Below, one piece after another: positions 9,027 to 18,700 of a DNA stretch of 64,000 bases (positions are counted from its first letter, which is position 1; every line of letters begins with the position of its first letter). The DNA comes from Paenibacillus sp. BJ-4 (GTDB lineage: Bacteria > Bacillota > Bacilli > Paenibacillales > Paenibacillaceae). The notes below the pieces were generated by a model. The model ran no database searches, had not been told where the DNA came from, and saw only the letters and a program-made list of their open reading frames with translations. The DNA lies in assembly GCF_020404765.1 (NCBI RefSeq), contig NZ_JAIVEM010000044.1, positions 1 to 64,000 of the forward strand, in the 5' to 3' direction. The position numbers were made by a program, and so were the translations under genes.

Positions 9027-9907
9027 CAATAGGGATTGACACCACCTTTCCTATTGAATCGGAATACGATAATACTGAGCACCGCAATCACTGCGCCGAC
9101 AATTAAGCCAAGCGCTGAGGCATAACCAAAGTTGAACTGCTCCATCCCTTTTTGGAAAATATACAAGCTGGAAGTCAACGTGGCCGTTCCCGGTCCACCC
9201 TTGGTTAGCACATACACCTCGTCGAATACACGAATAGCTGCCATGAGCGAAATGAGTGTGCAGAACAGGATGTAGGGTCTTAATAACGGGAGGGTTATAT
9301 GAACGATCAGCCGCCAGCGGCTTGCTCCGTCTACTCTGGCGGCTTCGTACAGGTCTTGTGGAATGTTCTGTAAGCCTGCCAGATAGAGCATCATATAATA
9401 CCCGAGACCCTTCCACATCGTGATGAACATAAGTACATACAAGGCTAAATTACTGTCCGATAACCAGTGTATCTCCCTGCTGATTAAGCCGACCTTCATG
9501 AGCAAATAGTTCACAACGCTGTTATTGCCCAGCAGCCAGCTCCAAATTAAGGCTACGGCTACCATGGAAGTTACGACAGGAATGTAATAGGTCGTTCGAA
9601 ATATTTTAATGGCCGGTATACGGCTATTCACCAGCACGGCCATCAGGATGGAGAAAATCTGAAGAAAGGGAACAATGAGCACATACACTAATGAGTTCCA
9701 GATCGAAATGAGAAAGTTGCGGTCCTTAAATGCTGCCTCGAAATTAGCGAGACCTACATAATGGGTATCCGATATGACCGAGTAGTCCGTCAAGGCCAGC
9801 GGAATGCTGTAAATAATAGGCCAAAATACAAAGACGGCAAGCAACAACAGTCCCGGCGTCATAAAGGCCCAGGCCGTAAAGGATTCCGACCTCAACCATT
9901 TGATCAT
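9026..9907 (-). CDS. Carbohydrate ABC transporter permease (MalF type)
   Basis: A 293-residue permease with six predicted membrane helices, the first at about residues 12-34. The cytoplasmic EAA loop EAARVDGASRWRLIVHITLPLLRPY is clear. It is encoded 64 bases after the binding-protein gene and one base overlaps the next permease start. Together these three genes form a complete family-1 sugar importer apart from the ATPase. Substrate specificity is inferred from the neighbouring GH84 and NanE genes, most likely GlcNAc-containing oligosaccharides. Confidence 0.9.
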   Translation of the reverse strand: MIKWLRSESFTAWAFMTPGLLLLAVFVFWPIIYSIPLALTDYSVISDTHYVGLANFEAAFKDRNFLISIWNSLVYVLIVPFLQIFSILMAVLVNSRIPAIKIFRTTYYIPVVTSMVAVALIWSWLLGNNSVVNYLLMKVGLISREIHWLSDSNLALYVLMFITMWKGLGYYMMLYLAGLQNIPQDLYEAARVDGASRWRLIVHITLPLLRPYILFCTLISLMAAIRVFDEVYVLTKGGPGTATLTSSLYIFQKGMEQFNFGYASALGLIVGAVIAVLSIIVFRFNRKGGVNPY

Positions 9908-9971
9908 GCTGCATCACCACCCGATTTTGATAAATGAACAGGGGAGCATTCACTTCACTCCCCTGCTGAAC

Positions 9972-11246
9972 CTATTGCTTTAATATGTCATTCACTTCCT
10001 TCTCCAAAGCAGCAAGCGTCTGCTTGGTATCCGTTCCGTTTAATAAAATATTTTGAAAAGCACGTGTAATCGCACTGTTCACGTCCTTGGCATTAGGCAC
10101 ACCGACCATGTAATCAGTCGCCTTATCCAGGCTTTGTGCGGATACCACTTTTGCTTGTGCCTCCAGTGATTGATCTGACTGTGTGAAGTACGGATCTTTA
10201 ATGGAGTCCTTCGTGGAAGGCAGCGTATTAGCCTCTTTGGAAAACGCCGTCTGGCTCTCTGCATTCGTCAGGAAAACAGCAAACTTCACCGCTTCTTTTA
10301 CATGCGCAGACTTGGTCGGTACAACCAAATCCATGGAATTGGACAACCGCACGTCAGCTTTACCTGTAGGTACAGGAACAGCGATCGTATTCTTATACAC
10401 GTCCGGTGCTGCCGTTTTGATAAAATTGATAAACGTTGGGCCTGCCAGCTCGAAAGCAACCTGCTCTCCGGCATAATATTTTACTTGCTGCGAAAAATCA
10501 GCGTCTTCTTTAAGAACGACACCATCTTCCATCTGTTTTTTTAGGTTTTCAAGCATAGTGACTGCTTCCGGTGTATTGAACGCCGCTGCTGTCTTTTCTT
10601 TATTCAAAATCGGAATGCCATCTATGGCAAAAAGCTTGGATACAAGCTGCTGCGCATACCCGGCTTTACCGATTTTTCTATTGATTTGGCGGCCCCATTC
10701 CGACAGCTCTTCCCGCGTTTTGGGCGGATGGGCAGGGTTTAATCCGGCAGCCTTCACCAGCTTCGTATTCATGTAAAGCACTTCCGTGCCCGTATACCAA
10801 GGTAACGCGTAAGCCTTTCCGTTAATAACTGTGGAATTATAGATACCTTCGAAATAAGCTGCCTTCTCCTCCGGGGATAAATACTCATTCATATCAACAA
10901 CAGCACCCTTGGAGCCCATTTGGCTGGCAAATTCCGTATTGAGATTGACCACATCCGGACTGCTGCCACTAGCAATACTCGTCAACAGCTTGTTGGTTAC
11001 CGCATCGTAAGGGTAGTCCTTCCAGTCAATTTTGACATTGGGGTTCTTCTGCTCATAATCAGCAATCACTCGATTGAAATACGGAGTAAATGTAGGTTGT
11101 AGTGCAATCGTCCAAAATTGCAGTGTCACTTTCTCACCGTTAACGTCTCCCGGTTTTGAGCTTCCGCCACCGCAGCTGCTAAGCAGTACAACCAGTGCCA
11201 GCATAGATACAAGCAACCGCAACCTGCCTTTCGCTTTTTTTGTCAC
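9972..11246 (-). CDS. Sugar-binding lipoprotein of an ABC importer
   Basis: A 424-residue extracellular solute-binding protein of family 1. The N terminus has basic residues, a hydrophobic stretch and a lipobox LSSC ending at Cys25, so it is anchored to the outer face of the membrane. The mature part shows typical family blocks such as LQFWTIA, YEQKNPNVKIDW, SGSSPDVVNLN and KAYALPWYTGTEVLYMN. The start is GTG at 11246, with AAGGGGG eight bases before it. It is the first gene of the nine-gene amino-sugar locus and should deliver the sugar to the two permeases encoded next. Confidence 0.9.
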   Translation of the reverse strand: MTKKAKGRLRLLVSMLALVVLLSSCGGGSSKPGDVNGEKVTLQFWTIALQPTFTPYFNRVIADYEQKNPNVKIDWKDYPYDAVTNKLLTSIASGSSPDVVNLNTEFASQMGSKGAVVDMNEYLSPEEKAAYFEGIYNSTVINGKAYALPWYTGTEVLYMNTKLVKAAGLNPAHPPKTREELSEWGRQINRKIGKAGYAQQLVSKLFAIDGIPILNKEKTAAAFNTPEAVTMLENLKKQMEDGVVLKEDADFSQQVKYYAGEQVAFELAGPTFINFIKTAAPDVYKNTIAVPVPTGKADVRLSNSMDLVVPTKSAHVKEAVKFAVFLTNAESQTAFSKEANTLPSTKDSIKDPYFTQSDQSLEAQAKVVSAQSLDKATDYMVGVPNAKDVNSAITRAFQNILLNGTDTKQTLAALEKEVNDILKQ

Positions 11247-11363
11247 ATGGTGACCCCCTTGTTCTTAGTTGATTAAGGTAAATTATAACAGAAATACCGG
11301 TAGAGAAGGAACGTTTTTTCAATAAAATAAATTTAGAAGGAATAATTTTTCTTTTATAGACAT
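11247..11363 (-). promoter_or_regulatory. Promoter region of the amino-sugar operon
   Basis: The gap between the lipoprotein gene and the upstream terminator must carry the operon promoter. A TATAAT (11282-11287 on the minus strand) is well placed 36 bases before the start codon, but no convincing -35 lies 16-18 bases before it, which suggests activator dependence. An ACCGGT palindrome sits at 11296-11301, inside the -35 to -10 spacer. Confidence 0.4.
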
Positions 11364-11398
11364 AAAAAGACGCCTCTTTGAGCAGAGACGTCTTTTTT
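11364..11398 (-). terminator. Terminator after the DUF420 gene
   Basis: AAAAGACGCCTCT (11365-11377) and AGAGACGTCTTTT (11384-11396) form a long stem with one mismatch and a six-base loop. T runs flank it on both strands, so it can end transcription of the minus-strand DUF420 gene. Confidence 0.8.
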
Positions 11399-11439
11399 CC
11401 TTCATTGAATTTACAGAGGGTTTACTCAGGGTGCAACTA

Positions 11440-12003
11440 TTAATAGTACGGAGCCATGAATACGTACACGAGCACCCCGGTCAAACTTACATACAGCCAA
11501 ATCGGCATGGTCCAGCGCGCGATTTTGCGGTGTTTTGCCACCTGCATGGTCCATCCCCAAACAACTGTGAATAGTGCCAGCGGTACGATAATCGCAGCCA
11601 GGATGCTATGGGAAATCAGCAGCGTAAAGTATATCGGACGAAGAATGCCTACCCCACCATATTTTGCAGTTTCCGGCGAAATGTAGTGGAAGGTCAGGTA
11701 GGAGAATAAAAATAAAACGGTACTGGCAAAGGCCAGCAGAATAAAGGCTTTATGCACCTTGATGTTCTTTTTGAAAATAGCAATCAGCGCAGCCACCAGA
11801 AAAATAAAGGTGAAGCTGTTAAAAATCGCATTTAGCCTTGGGAAAATAGTAATATCGAAGCTTACACCACCCTGGTATCCGATCGGCGAAAAGAATAGCA
11901 GTAAAATAATCACGTTGGCTATGATGGAAACGGTGATAATCAAGGCTGTGAAATTACGATTGCTTGTTGGAACGTACTGCTTGTCCTCACTCGCTTTATT
12001 CAT
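11440..12003 (-). CDS. DUF420 (YozB/CtaM-like) membrane protein
   Basis: A 187-residue integral membrane protein with about five helices. The segments FPRLNAIFNSFTFIFLVAALIAIFKK, VHKAFILLAFASTVLFLFSYL and SHSILAAIIVPLALFTVVWGW are characteristic of DUF420, the family of Bacillus YozB and Staphylococcus CtaM. CtaM is needed for function of the aa3-type terminal oxidase, so a role in heme-copper oxidase biogenesis is possible here, although no oxidase gene is in the window. It stands alone, with a clear promoter upstream and a strong terminator downstream. Confidence 0.8.
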   Translation of the reverse strand: MNKASEDKQYVPTSNRNFTALIITVSIIANVIILLLFFSPIGYQGGVSFDITIFPRLNAIFNSFTFIFLVAALIAIFKKNIKVHKAFILLAFASTVLFLFSYLTFHYISPETAKYGGVGILRPIYFTLLISHSILAAIIVPLALFTVVWGWTMQVAKHRKIARWTMPIWLYVSLTGVLVYVFMAPYY

Positions 12004-12076
12004 AATAAGCGTCTCCTTCGTTTAAATTCAGGTTTTTCGTGTTTTATGTTTTCTGTCGTGGTCTTAACCATAATAT

Positions 12077-12106
12077 ATTATATAGAACACAAGGACAGCC
12101 TGTGAA
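12077..12106 (-). promoter_or_regulatory. Promoter of the DUF420 gene
   Basis: On the minus strand TTCACA (12101-12106) is followed after 18 bases by TATAAT (12077-12082), inside an AT-rich TATATAATATATTA stretch. The rest of the gap up to the next terminator (about 12107-12229) shows nothing recognisable. Confidence 0.55.
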
Positions 12107-12229
12107 GTGACAACAGTATGAACAATTTCACAGCGATCCGTCTGAAAATGTGCTTCATCATCTTAGGATAACCTTTTATCACCATACATGAACGCTAGAA
12201 TGCATTCATTTTCAAGCTTTATACACACC

Positions 12230-12268
12230 AAAAAACACCGAAAGGTCTAATTACCTATCCGGTGTTGT
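12230..12268 (-). terminator. Terminator after the acetyltransferase gene
   Basis: AACACCG (12234-12240) pairs with CGGTGTT (12260-12266), and an inner AGGT/ACCT pair extends the stem. On the minus strand the stem is followed by a run of six T. It ends the short acetyltransferase gene. Confidence 0.8.
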
Positions 12269-12312
12269 GTTGACGATTGTACACCTGACTGAGCAACACC
12301 TATATCCCGCAT

Positions 12313-12588
12313 TTACTGCTGCCAAACGTCACTGTATTCCTTATGGCGCTTGAACAAGGCCAGCGCATATGAGCAAGCTGGAACAACCTTTTTATGCTGA
12401 TCCCTCGCCAAGTTCACAACCTTATCGATCAGCTCCTTGCCGATTTTTTGCCCTCGCAGTTGTTCCGATACAAATGTATGGTCAATGACCAAAGAGTGGT
12501 CATCTATGGATTTATAGCCTACTTCTGCAACCACCTGTCCATCATCCACCATGACTACCGCATGGTCCTCCTCGCGAATTTGTCTCAT
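12313..12588 (-). CDS. Small GNAT N-acetyltransferase (YjdJ type)
   Basis: A 91-residue protein of the short single-domain GNAT group. It carries the strand pair AVVMVDDGQVVAEVGYKSID, then LVIDHTFVSEQLRGQKIGKELIDKVVNLARDQHKKVVPACSYALALFKRH. The RGQKIGKELI part is the acetyl-CoA pyrophosphate loop, and the VVPACSYA segment is the conserved Cys-containing end of this group. Substrates of these small enzymes are mostly unknown. It is transcribed away from the DNA ligase gene and ends at its own terminator. Confidence 0.85.
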   Translation of the reverse strand: MRQIREEDHAVVMVDDGQVVAEVGYKSIDDHSLVIDHTFVSEQLRGQKIGKELIDKVVNLARDQHKKVVPACSYALALFKRHKEYSDVWQQ

Positions 12589-12649
12589 GAAACCGATCCC
12601 CTTTCTGCCTGAAAAAATCCTGTGCTGGATATCCTTATCATTCCCCGAT

Positions 12650-12678
12650 TTGACGACCCGCGAAACATCTTATACATA
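12650..12678 (+). promoter_or_regulatory. Possible promoter of the DNA ligase gene
   Basis: TTGACG (12650-12655) is followed by TATACATA (12671-12678). The spacer is 15 bases to TATACA or 17 to TACATA, so the match is imperfect. It lies about 60 bases before the ligase start in the divergent gap. Confidence 0.35.
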
Positions 12679-12737
12679 AAAAACGACCTGGCGTCGACAC
12701 TACATGTATTGTAAAAAGGCAAAAGGAGGTGTTGTAT

Positions 12738-13700
12738 TTGCGTTCGGAATTGAAGCCCGTTATCCCATTTGAACCGGAGCAAAGCGAAAAAATTCCTGCG
12801 GATAAAAATCTTTGGCGTTACGAAATAAAATGGGACGGCACGAGAATTTTAACGTATCACGACCAAGACAGCACGCGTCTGTTCAACCGCAAACAGCATG
12901 AACGAACGCTTTTATATCCGGAGCTTGCTCCCTTCTCCTCCTATTGTCGGGCGGATTCGGTCATATTGGATGGGGAAATGATCGCACTCGGCGCCGATGG
13001 CAAGCCATCATTCCATGAAATTATGCGCCGAGATCTGATTCGCCGAACGGATCGGATTCAAGCAGCCTATGAAGCTGTGCCTGCCACCTATATGTTATTT
13101 GATATTGTTTATCTGAACGGGGAGTGGGTTCATCGCAGGCCGTTGCAAGAAAGGCTTGAGCTGCTGCATCAGATCATTATACCGAATGAACAGATTCAAC
13201 TAGCCCCTGCTCATCCTGACGGACAAGCTCTATTTCAGGTCATGTGCAGCCAAGGTATGGAAGGCATCGTATGTAAAAGGCTGGACAGCCCCTACACATT
13301 GGGGGGGAAGGACGGACGTTGGATCAAGGTCAAAAATTATGGCGATATCATTGCCGTCATCGGAGGCTATACCCTGAACGGAGGCGTTATTAATGCCGTA
13401 CTGCTGGGCCAGTATGACAAGCAAGGAAAGCTGCGATACATCGGACATGCAGGTACAGGTAAACTGACTCGGGAAGATTGGCGTCAGCTTACCGAGCGCC
13501 TCATGCCGCACACGATTTCGGAGCAACCTTTCGTCAATAAGCCGGACCGTCATCAAGATGCAATCTGGGTGCAGCCTATGTATACCGCCAAGGTTCAATA
13601 TAGCGAGTGGCGATGGCAAGAAGGACGTACCCTTCGCCAGCCCTCCATACAAGCCTTTGTCAATCAGAACATTGAGCAGTGCATCGGCCCTTGGACGTAA
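12738..13700 (+). CDS. ATP-dependent DNA ligase (LigD ligase-domain type)
   Basis: A 320-residue ATP-dependent ligase made of an adenylation domain and an OB-fold domain. Motif I is KWDGTR, with the nucleotidyl lysine at K31. Motif III lies in YMLFDIVYLNGEWV, motif IV is EGIVCKR and motif V is WIKVKN. It is the ligase part only; no polymerase or nuclease domain of a full LigD is fused to it and no Ku gene is adjacent. Such stand-alone ligases in sporeformers are thought to act in repair of stationary or spore DNA. The start is TTG at 12738: an AAAGGAGGT site ends eight bases before it, while the GTG at 12729 lies inside that site. Confidence 0.88.
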   Translation: MRSELKPVIPFEPEQSEKIPADKNLWRYEIKWDGTRILTYHDQDSTRLFNRKQHERTLLYPELAPFSSYCRADSVILDGEMIALGADGKPSFHEIMRRDLIRRTDRIQAAYEAVPATYMLFDIVYLNGEWVHRRPLQERLELLHQIIIPNEQIQLAPAHPDGQALFQVMCSQGMEGIVCKRLDSPYTLGGKDGRWIKVKNYGDIIAVIGGYTLNGGVINAVLLGQYDKQGKLRYIGHAGTGKLTREDWRQLTERLMPHTISEQPFVNKPDRHQDAIWVQPMYTAKVQYSEWRWQEGRTLRQPSIQAFVNQNIEQCIGPWT

Positions 13701-13763
13701 TGCTTAGCAGATACGCTTTCAAAAAAATGCAGAATAAAGTTTGTATAAATCATTGCAACCAGT

Positions 13764-13793
13764 GGTTAATTAAATTACAGTTAACTAATTAAC
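13764..13793. promoter_or_regulatory. AT-rich inverted repeats, probable MarR operator
   Basis: GTTAACTAATTAAC (13780-13793) is an inverted repeat of GTTAA/TTAAC with a four-base spacer, and TTAATTAA (13766-13773) precedes it. They lie 20-45 bases before the MarR-family start. Regulators of this family usually repress their own gene through such sites, so autoregulation is inferred. Confidence 0.45.
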
Positions 13794-13811
13794 TACATCG
13801 AGGTGAATGGC

Positions 13812-14354
13812 ATGTTCTTTTTCTTGGACTCCGAAATTCGGCAACTGGCTTATAATTTGTTTCCGGGTGGCAATAAACCGATTGGTGTTTTAGTGGATTT
13901 GTTTTCCATAACATATGAAATACGTAAAAGTATGGAGAAACGTTCGCGTGAATTTGGTCTCTCCTACGGTCAATATATCGCGCTTTGTGTACTTTCTGCG
14001 CAAAGAGATGAAATGTCGTCTCCCTCTAGTTTGGCTGAAAAGATGGGTGTAAGCCGGGCGGCAATCAGCTCTATGGTCATTTCTCTTGAACAAGATGGAT
14101 ATATTAACAAGTACGATGATCCCAATGACAAACGAAGCGTATTTGTTTCCCTGAACGATAAAGGGAGAGGAAAAATCAAACAAATGGACCCCTTTTTCAT
14201 AGGACTAGCTTCACGTCTGATGTCAGACTTCAGTGAATCGGAAATTAACCAGTTTCAAACCTATTTATCACATGTACGTTCGGCCTTTGAAGATGTTAAA
14301 GGTTACGGTCTAGCAGACCCCAAAATGACGGGAGACAAATGGTGTGAAGACTAA
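13812..14354 (+). CDS. MarR-family transcriptional regulator
   Basis: A 180-residue winged-helix regulator. The recognition part is SSLAEKMGVSRAAISSMVISLEQDGYI (about residues 72-98), followed by the wing with the DPNDKRSVFVSLNDKG block, which is diagnostic of MarR proteins. Flanking helices at both ends give the dimer interface. I prefer the ATG at 13812 over the GTG at 13803 because GAGGTG sits six bases before it. No efflux or stress gene is adjacent on the same strand, so its target is not evident. It ends at a shared terminator facing the pyrophosphatase gene. Confidence 0.85.
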   Translation: MFFFLDSEIRQLAYNLFPGGNKPIGVLVDLFSITYEIRKSMEKRSREFGLSYGQYIALCVLSAQRDEMSSPSSLAEKMGVSRAAISSMVISLEQDGYINKYDDPNDKRSVFVSLNDKGRGKIKQMDPFFIGLASRLMSDFSESEINQFQTYLSHVRSAFEDVKGYGLADPKMTGDKWCED

Positions 14355-14360
14355 GAAAAA

Positions 14361-14413
14361 AATAAGCCTCTGCTTCCACCTGCTTTGATGCAGTTGGGTT
14401 CAAGAGGCTTATT
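14361..14413. terminator. Bidirectional terminator between marR-type gene and ppaC
   Basis: AATAAGCCTCT (14361-14371) pairs exactly with AGAGGCTTATT (14403-14413), with A runs before and T runs after on both strands. It separates two convergent genes. Confidence 0.85.
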
Positions 14414-14420
14414 TTCATAA

Positions 14421-14468
14421 TGGCAGCTAACACGCATTGTAAGCTTGATAGTCGCGTGTAGCTTGCCA
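14421..14468. repeat. Second long inverted repeat downstream of ppaC
   Basis: TGGCAGCTAACACGC (14421-14435) and GCGTGTAGCTTGCCA (14453-14467) are near-perfect inverted repeats with a loop of about 17 bases. On the minus strand it follows the pyrophosphatase stop codon, before the main terminator. It may stabilise the mRNA end or act as an additional terminator. Confidence 0.5.
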
Positions 14469-14484
14469 TCCCGATCTATGAAAT

Positions 14485-15420
14485 TTACAGACTGTTAAAA
14501 GCGTCTGTCAATACAGGGACGATTTGCGATTTACGGGATACGACGCCTTTCAGAACGGCTTTGTTGTCGTCCAACTGCACATTATAGGCTTTTTCAACCG
14601 CTTGTGCCTGGCTTCCCAGCGCAATACCAATGGAATCACTATTTACAATGTCCGTTACGACGAACAGGAACAAATCCAAGTTTTTGGCTTCAATCGTTTG
14701 GGACAAGGCAGCTTCCAGTTCAGCTTGACGAGATAACACGTCGTTCACGTCTACCGCATTCACTTGAGCAATTTCCACTTTGCGACCGTTCATCTGGAAT
14801 TCCTTGGCATCCAGGCTTACCAGCTGCTCAATCGTGTGACCGCTCAAATCAGCACCCGCTTTAAGCAAGTCAAAACCGTAACGATCTGCATCTACACCAG
14901 CAATTTCAGCCAGTTCACGTGCAGCAGCAACGTCTTGATCCGTGCAGGTTGGGGATTTAAACAGCAGGGAATCCGAAATGATCGCAGACAACATTAAACC
15001 TGCGATTTCTTTTGGAACCGCAATACCATTTTCCTTGTAAAGCTTGTTCAAAATGGTAGCTGTGCAGCCCACAGGTTCAGCACGGAAGTATAACGGCTGG
15101 CTTGTTTCAAAGTTAGCGATCCGGTGATGGTCGATGACTTCAGTTACCGTTACTTTGTCAATATCAACAGCGCTTTGCTGGCGTTCATTATGATCGACCA
15201 GAATGACGCTGTCCGTTTCCACAGCAACCTGCTCAACCAGGCGTGGTGCGCTCACTTTAAAATAATCCAGCGCATACTGCGTTTCCCCGTTAACCTCACC
15301 CAGACGAACCGGTTCTACGTCCGCGCCCAGTTTGGTTTTCAAATCTGCATAAGCAATAGCTGAGCAAATAGTATCCGTGTCCGGATTTTTATGCCCGAAA
15401 ATCAAAGTTTTTGCCAACAT
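14485..15420 (-). CDS. ppaC: Manganese-dependent inorganic pyrophosphatase
   Basis: A 311-residue family II pyrophosphatase that hydrolyses PPi to phosphate in the cytoplasm. The DHH-type metal-binding motifs are GHKNPDTDT near the N terminus, VDHNE and the DHHRIAN motif in the first domain. The C-terminal DHHA2 domain ends with [17 protein letters not shown], which holds the substrate-binding SRK. The ATG at 15420 is chosen because AAAGGAG precedes it at seven bases; an upstream in-frame ATG at 15444 lacks such a site. It is monocistronic, divergent from the protease gene, with an extended -10 promoter upstream. Confidence 0.93.
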   Translation of the reverse strand: MLAKTLIFGHKNPDTDTICSAIAYADLKTKLGADVEPVRLGEVNGETQYALDYFKVSAPRLVEQVAVETDSVILVDHNERQQSAVDIDKVTVTEVIDHHRIANFETSQPLYFRAEPVGCTATILNKLYKENGIAVPKEIAGLMLSAIISDSLLFKSPTCTDQDVAAARELAEIAGVDADRYGFDLLKAGADLSGHTIEQLVSLDAKEFQMNGRKVEIAQVNAVDVNDVLSRQAELEAALSQTIEAKNLDLFLFVVTDIVNSDSIGIALGSQAQAVEKAYNVQLDDNKAVLKGVVSRKSQIVPVLTDAFNSL

Positions 15421-15481
15421 AATCGACTCCTTTGCATTAAGCATTCTACATCATTTTGAAATCTCAACAATTCCAATGCAG

Positions 15482-15490
15482 ATTATATCA
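15482..15490 (-). promoter_or_regulatory. Extended -10 promoter of ppaC
   Basis: On the minus strand TGATATAAT (15482-15490) has the TG-n-TATAAT form of an extended -10. It lies about 60 bases before the ppaC start. No good -35 is visible, which is compatible with this promoter type. Confidence 0.5.
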
Positions 15491-15499
15491 TTAAATCTC

Positions 15500-15782
15500 G
15501 CATTCTCCCATTCCCCTTTCAAAGATTTCAAAAATAATCTAGTAAATTCATAACATTTCCATGGAATATATACGTGAAGTTACCCTTATTTTTTCTAAAA
15601 ATATAAAAAACATATAGTAATATATCCCACCAATATGGTAAGATATGCCTCAAAACTGGCAAGTTAGTCACCAGTGGTCAATTCTATTAATTTAGCTATT
15701 AAGGGAGGCGTGAGAACAGCGGCAGTGGCTTCAAATCCTAGTATGTAGACATATCATATTTTGATTGAAAAGAGGGAAATCT
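15500..15782 (+). promoter_or_regulatory. Leader of the SLH protease gene
   Basis: The gap between ppaC and the protease is AT-rich. A strong GGGAGG (15703-15708) lies about 75 bases before the protease start and is followed closely by GTG and a 12-codon open frame, so a tiny leader peptide is possible. ACTGG/CCAGT (15655-15675) could form a small hairpin. I see no clear sigma-A promoter. Confidence 0.3.
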
Positions 15783-18700
15783 TTGAAAAAGCCGAGCATT
15801 TTGAAAAAAATACCTGTCGTATCACTCGCTCTTACCTTGACGGTAAGCTTATCTCTGCCGTCCATCAGCTCTGCTGCTACCGCAGACCTGTCAATCAGTT
15901 CGTTTTTGAAAGCTCAGGAAGCATTGACGGTCGAGGCGGCTCCGGCCTTCATCTCGCCAGAGCTAAGCACGGATTCTTCCCGCCAGGTCAGAGTCATCGT
16001 ACAGTTGGATGGTGAACCTCTAGCCGTGGACAAATATGAGGCACGGTCAGGTACCCAAGCTTTCACTGCTCAATCTGAGCAAAAAGCGGAATCCGCCATC
16101 GCCACGGAGCAATCAACGTTCGTGGATAAAGCCGCAGAACACGGTATTTCTCTTGAGGTGAATTACCAATACAACACAGTGCTTAACGGTTTGGAGGTCA
16201 CACTGCCAGCCAATAAAATTCCAGAACTGGCTAAACTGCCAGGCGTAAAATCCATTCACGAAAACAAAACATATTATTCTATCCCCGTACAGGACCCACC
16301 AACACTTACAGCCAGTGAAGCAACCTATGACAATGCACCCTTGGATCAAATTGGTGTTCCCGAAGCCTGGGCAAAAGGTTTAACAGGTGAAGGAATCAAG
16401 GTTGGAGTTATCGATACCGGTATCGATTATGAGCATCCTGATTTGAAAGCGGCTTACAAGGGTGGATATGACTCTTTTGAACAGGATAACGATCCTTACG
16501 AGGAACCGTTACTCGATAAAGAAAATGATCCGTATGGCACGGGTTTTAGCGGAACAACACACGGTACTCACGTCTCCGGTACGATTGCCGGTCAAGCAGC
16601 GAATAAATCCTCGGAAATTGTGCAAAAAGGTATTGCTTATAAATCGGACTTATACGTTTATAAAGTGCTTGGACGCAATGCCAAGACGGGTCGTTCCTCC
16701 GGTTCCTCCGCGCAAGTGATTGACGGTATTGAGCGCGCTGTCAAAGACGGCATGAACGTTATTAACCTGTCGCTCGGCTCCGATTCCGAAAAGGACCCGA
16801 ACTCACCGGACTCCATTGCCATCAATAATGCCGTGCTTTCCGGCGTAGTTGCGGTTATCGCAAATGGTAATGCTGCACAGGACGGCCCATATTTCTATTC
16901 GATGGGTTCCCCCGCAACATCCCAGCTGGCAATTTCCGTCGGTGCGGCAACTTCACCGAGTCATAGCTACTCTAATAGAGCATCGGTTAATTTTGCTACC
17001 TATGGAAATGATGGAAAGCCGGTGACAGTTACATCAGATACCTATTACAGTCTTAACACGATGAGTTGGCAAACGTTTCATGAGGATTTTGCTTCCATTT
17101 TAGGAACAGAACCATTGGAATTAGTATATGCTAATTTGGGATATCCGGACGATTTCAATTCTAAAGATGTAAAAGGTAAAGTTGTAATCGTTTCACGTGG
17201 CGTCTTGGGCTTCATAGACAAAATCGCGAACGCGCAACAAAATGGTGCGAAAGCTATTATTATTTTTAATGGTCAAGCAAAATCTGATGACAGCACCCAA
17301 GCTAATCTAAATGATACTATCCCAGGTTACGACGGTTATATTAATTCAAATCAAGGTGACGGTGTGGATTATATTCCTACCTTTGACATGTCAGGAAAGG
17401 AAGGCCGGGCACTGGCAAGACAAATCATTGAAAGCCAAAACAACAAACAAAAATTCTTTATTACTTTTGGAGCCGATTATCTTCGCACAGATAATGCAGG
17501 CAATACCATGGCCGGATTCAGCTCCCGCGGACCCAACGGAGATGAGCTGCTCAGCATCAAGCCGGATGTAAGCGCACCGGGAGTCGGCATTTTGTCAACC
17601 TATCCTGCTTTCGCCAAGTTCTATCCAGATGCATCCTATCAGTATGCTTACAAACGCAGTAACGGAACCAGTATGGCCTCTCCACATGTGGCTGGACTTG
17701 CTGTGCTGCTGAAGCAGCAGCATCCAAGCTGGACACCGTTCGATATTCGCGCTGCTCTCGCCAACACTTCGGTTACACTCTTTGATGAGGATAAAATCCA
17801 ATATGATGTGTATTCTCAGGGTGCAGGTCTTGTAAACATCGCTAACGCGATTCAGACACCAGCCCTGCTGGAAACCGTTGAAAAGATAACGATTCTCGAC
17901 AAAAACTTTAATCGTCAAGAGGTCGTAAATTACAATCCTTCTGCCAGCTTCGGAGTGATGCGGCCTGGTAGTGATGCGAAGCAAATTCAGCTTCAGCTCA
18001 AAAACTTATCCGGTAGCTCTGTGCAGTACGAAGCCAGCTATATTTTGCATGATAATGTAACCTCTGATCCTACAAAGCCGATTGCTACACCTGACGTAAG
18101 CAATATTGCCGTTCAACTGCAGGGTGTCGGTGCAAATGGGGCAATCTCGGCAGAGCCGGGTAAATCCCAGCCGTTCTTCCTGTCTGTACAACCCAATTCG
18201 AGTGCAGCCACAGGAGTATATGAAGGGGAAGTTATTCTGAAAAGTGCTGGATTACCAACTCTTCACCTGCCATTCGTCGTTCATGTCGGCAAAGAAAATC
18301 CAACAACAGGCTTTGGGGTGCAGGATCTGAGTGTCACCAACCCGATTATTTATCCGAGTCGTACAGGCGTTCAACGCTCAACAAATCTTACTTTCCGCCT
18401 GACTACGGATGCGACTAACCAAATTGCGCTCTATGTATACGGCGTAGATGATAAGTTAATCGGTCTGATCAATGGGATTACAACTTCCGAGGAACAAGGA
18501 ACGAATGCACGCCTCAAACAAGGCTCCTACTCCTTCAATAATATCGATGGAAGTTACGTTGAATTAGATGACAATGGAAAGCCTGTTCTGGATGCCAACG
18601 GTCAACCCGTAATTCAACATTTGAAAGACGGCGTATACAAGCTGGAAGTTAGTGCTCCAGAGTTGAATGCAAAAGGCGAGGTCGAACGCGATACTGACGG

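Noticed and set aside
15640-15760. Possible riboswitch in the leader of the SLH protease gene
   Set aside because: The leader has a small hairpin and a strong purine-rich site, but no conserved core of any riboswitch class that I know, and no expression platform could be drawn.
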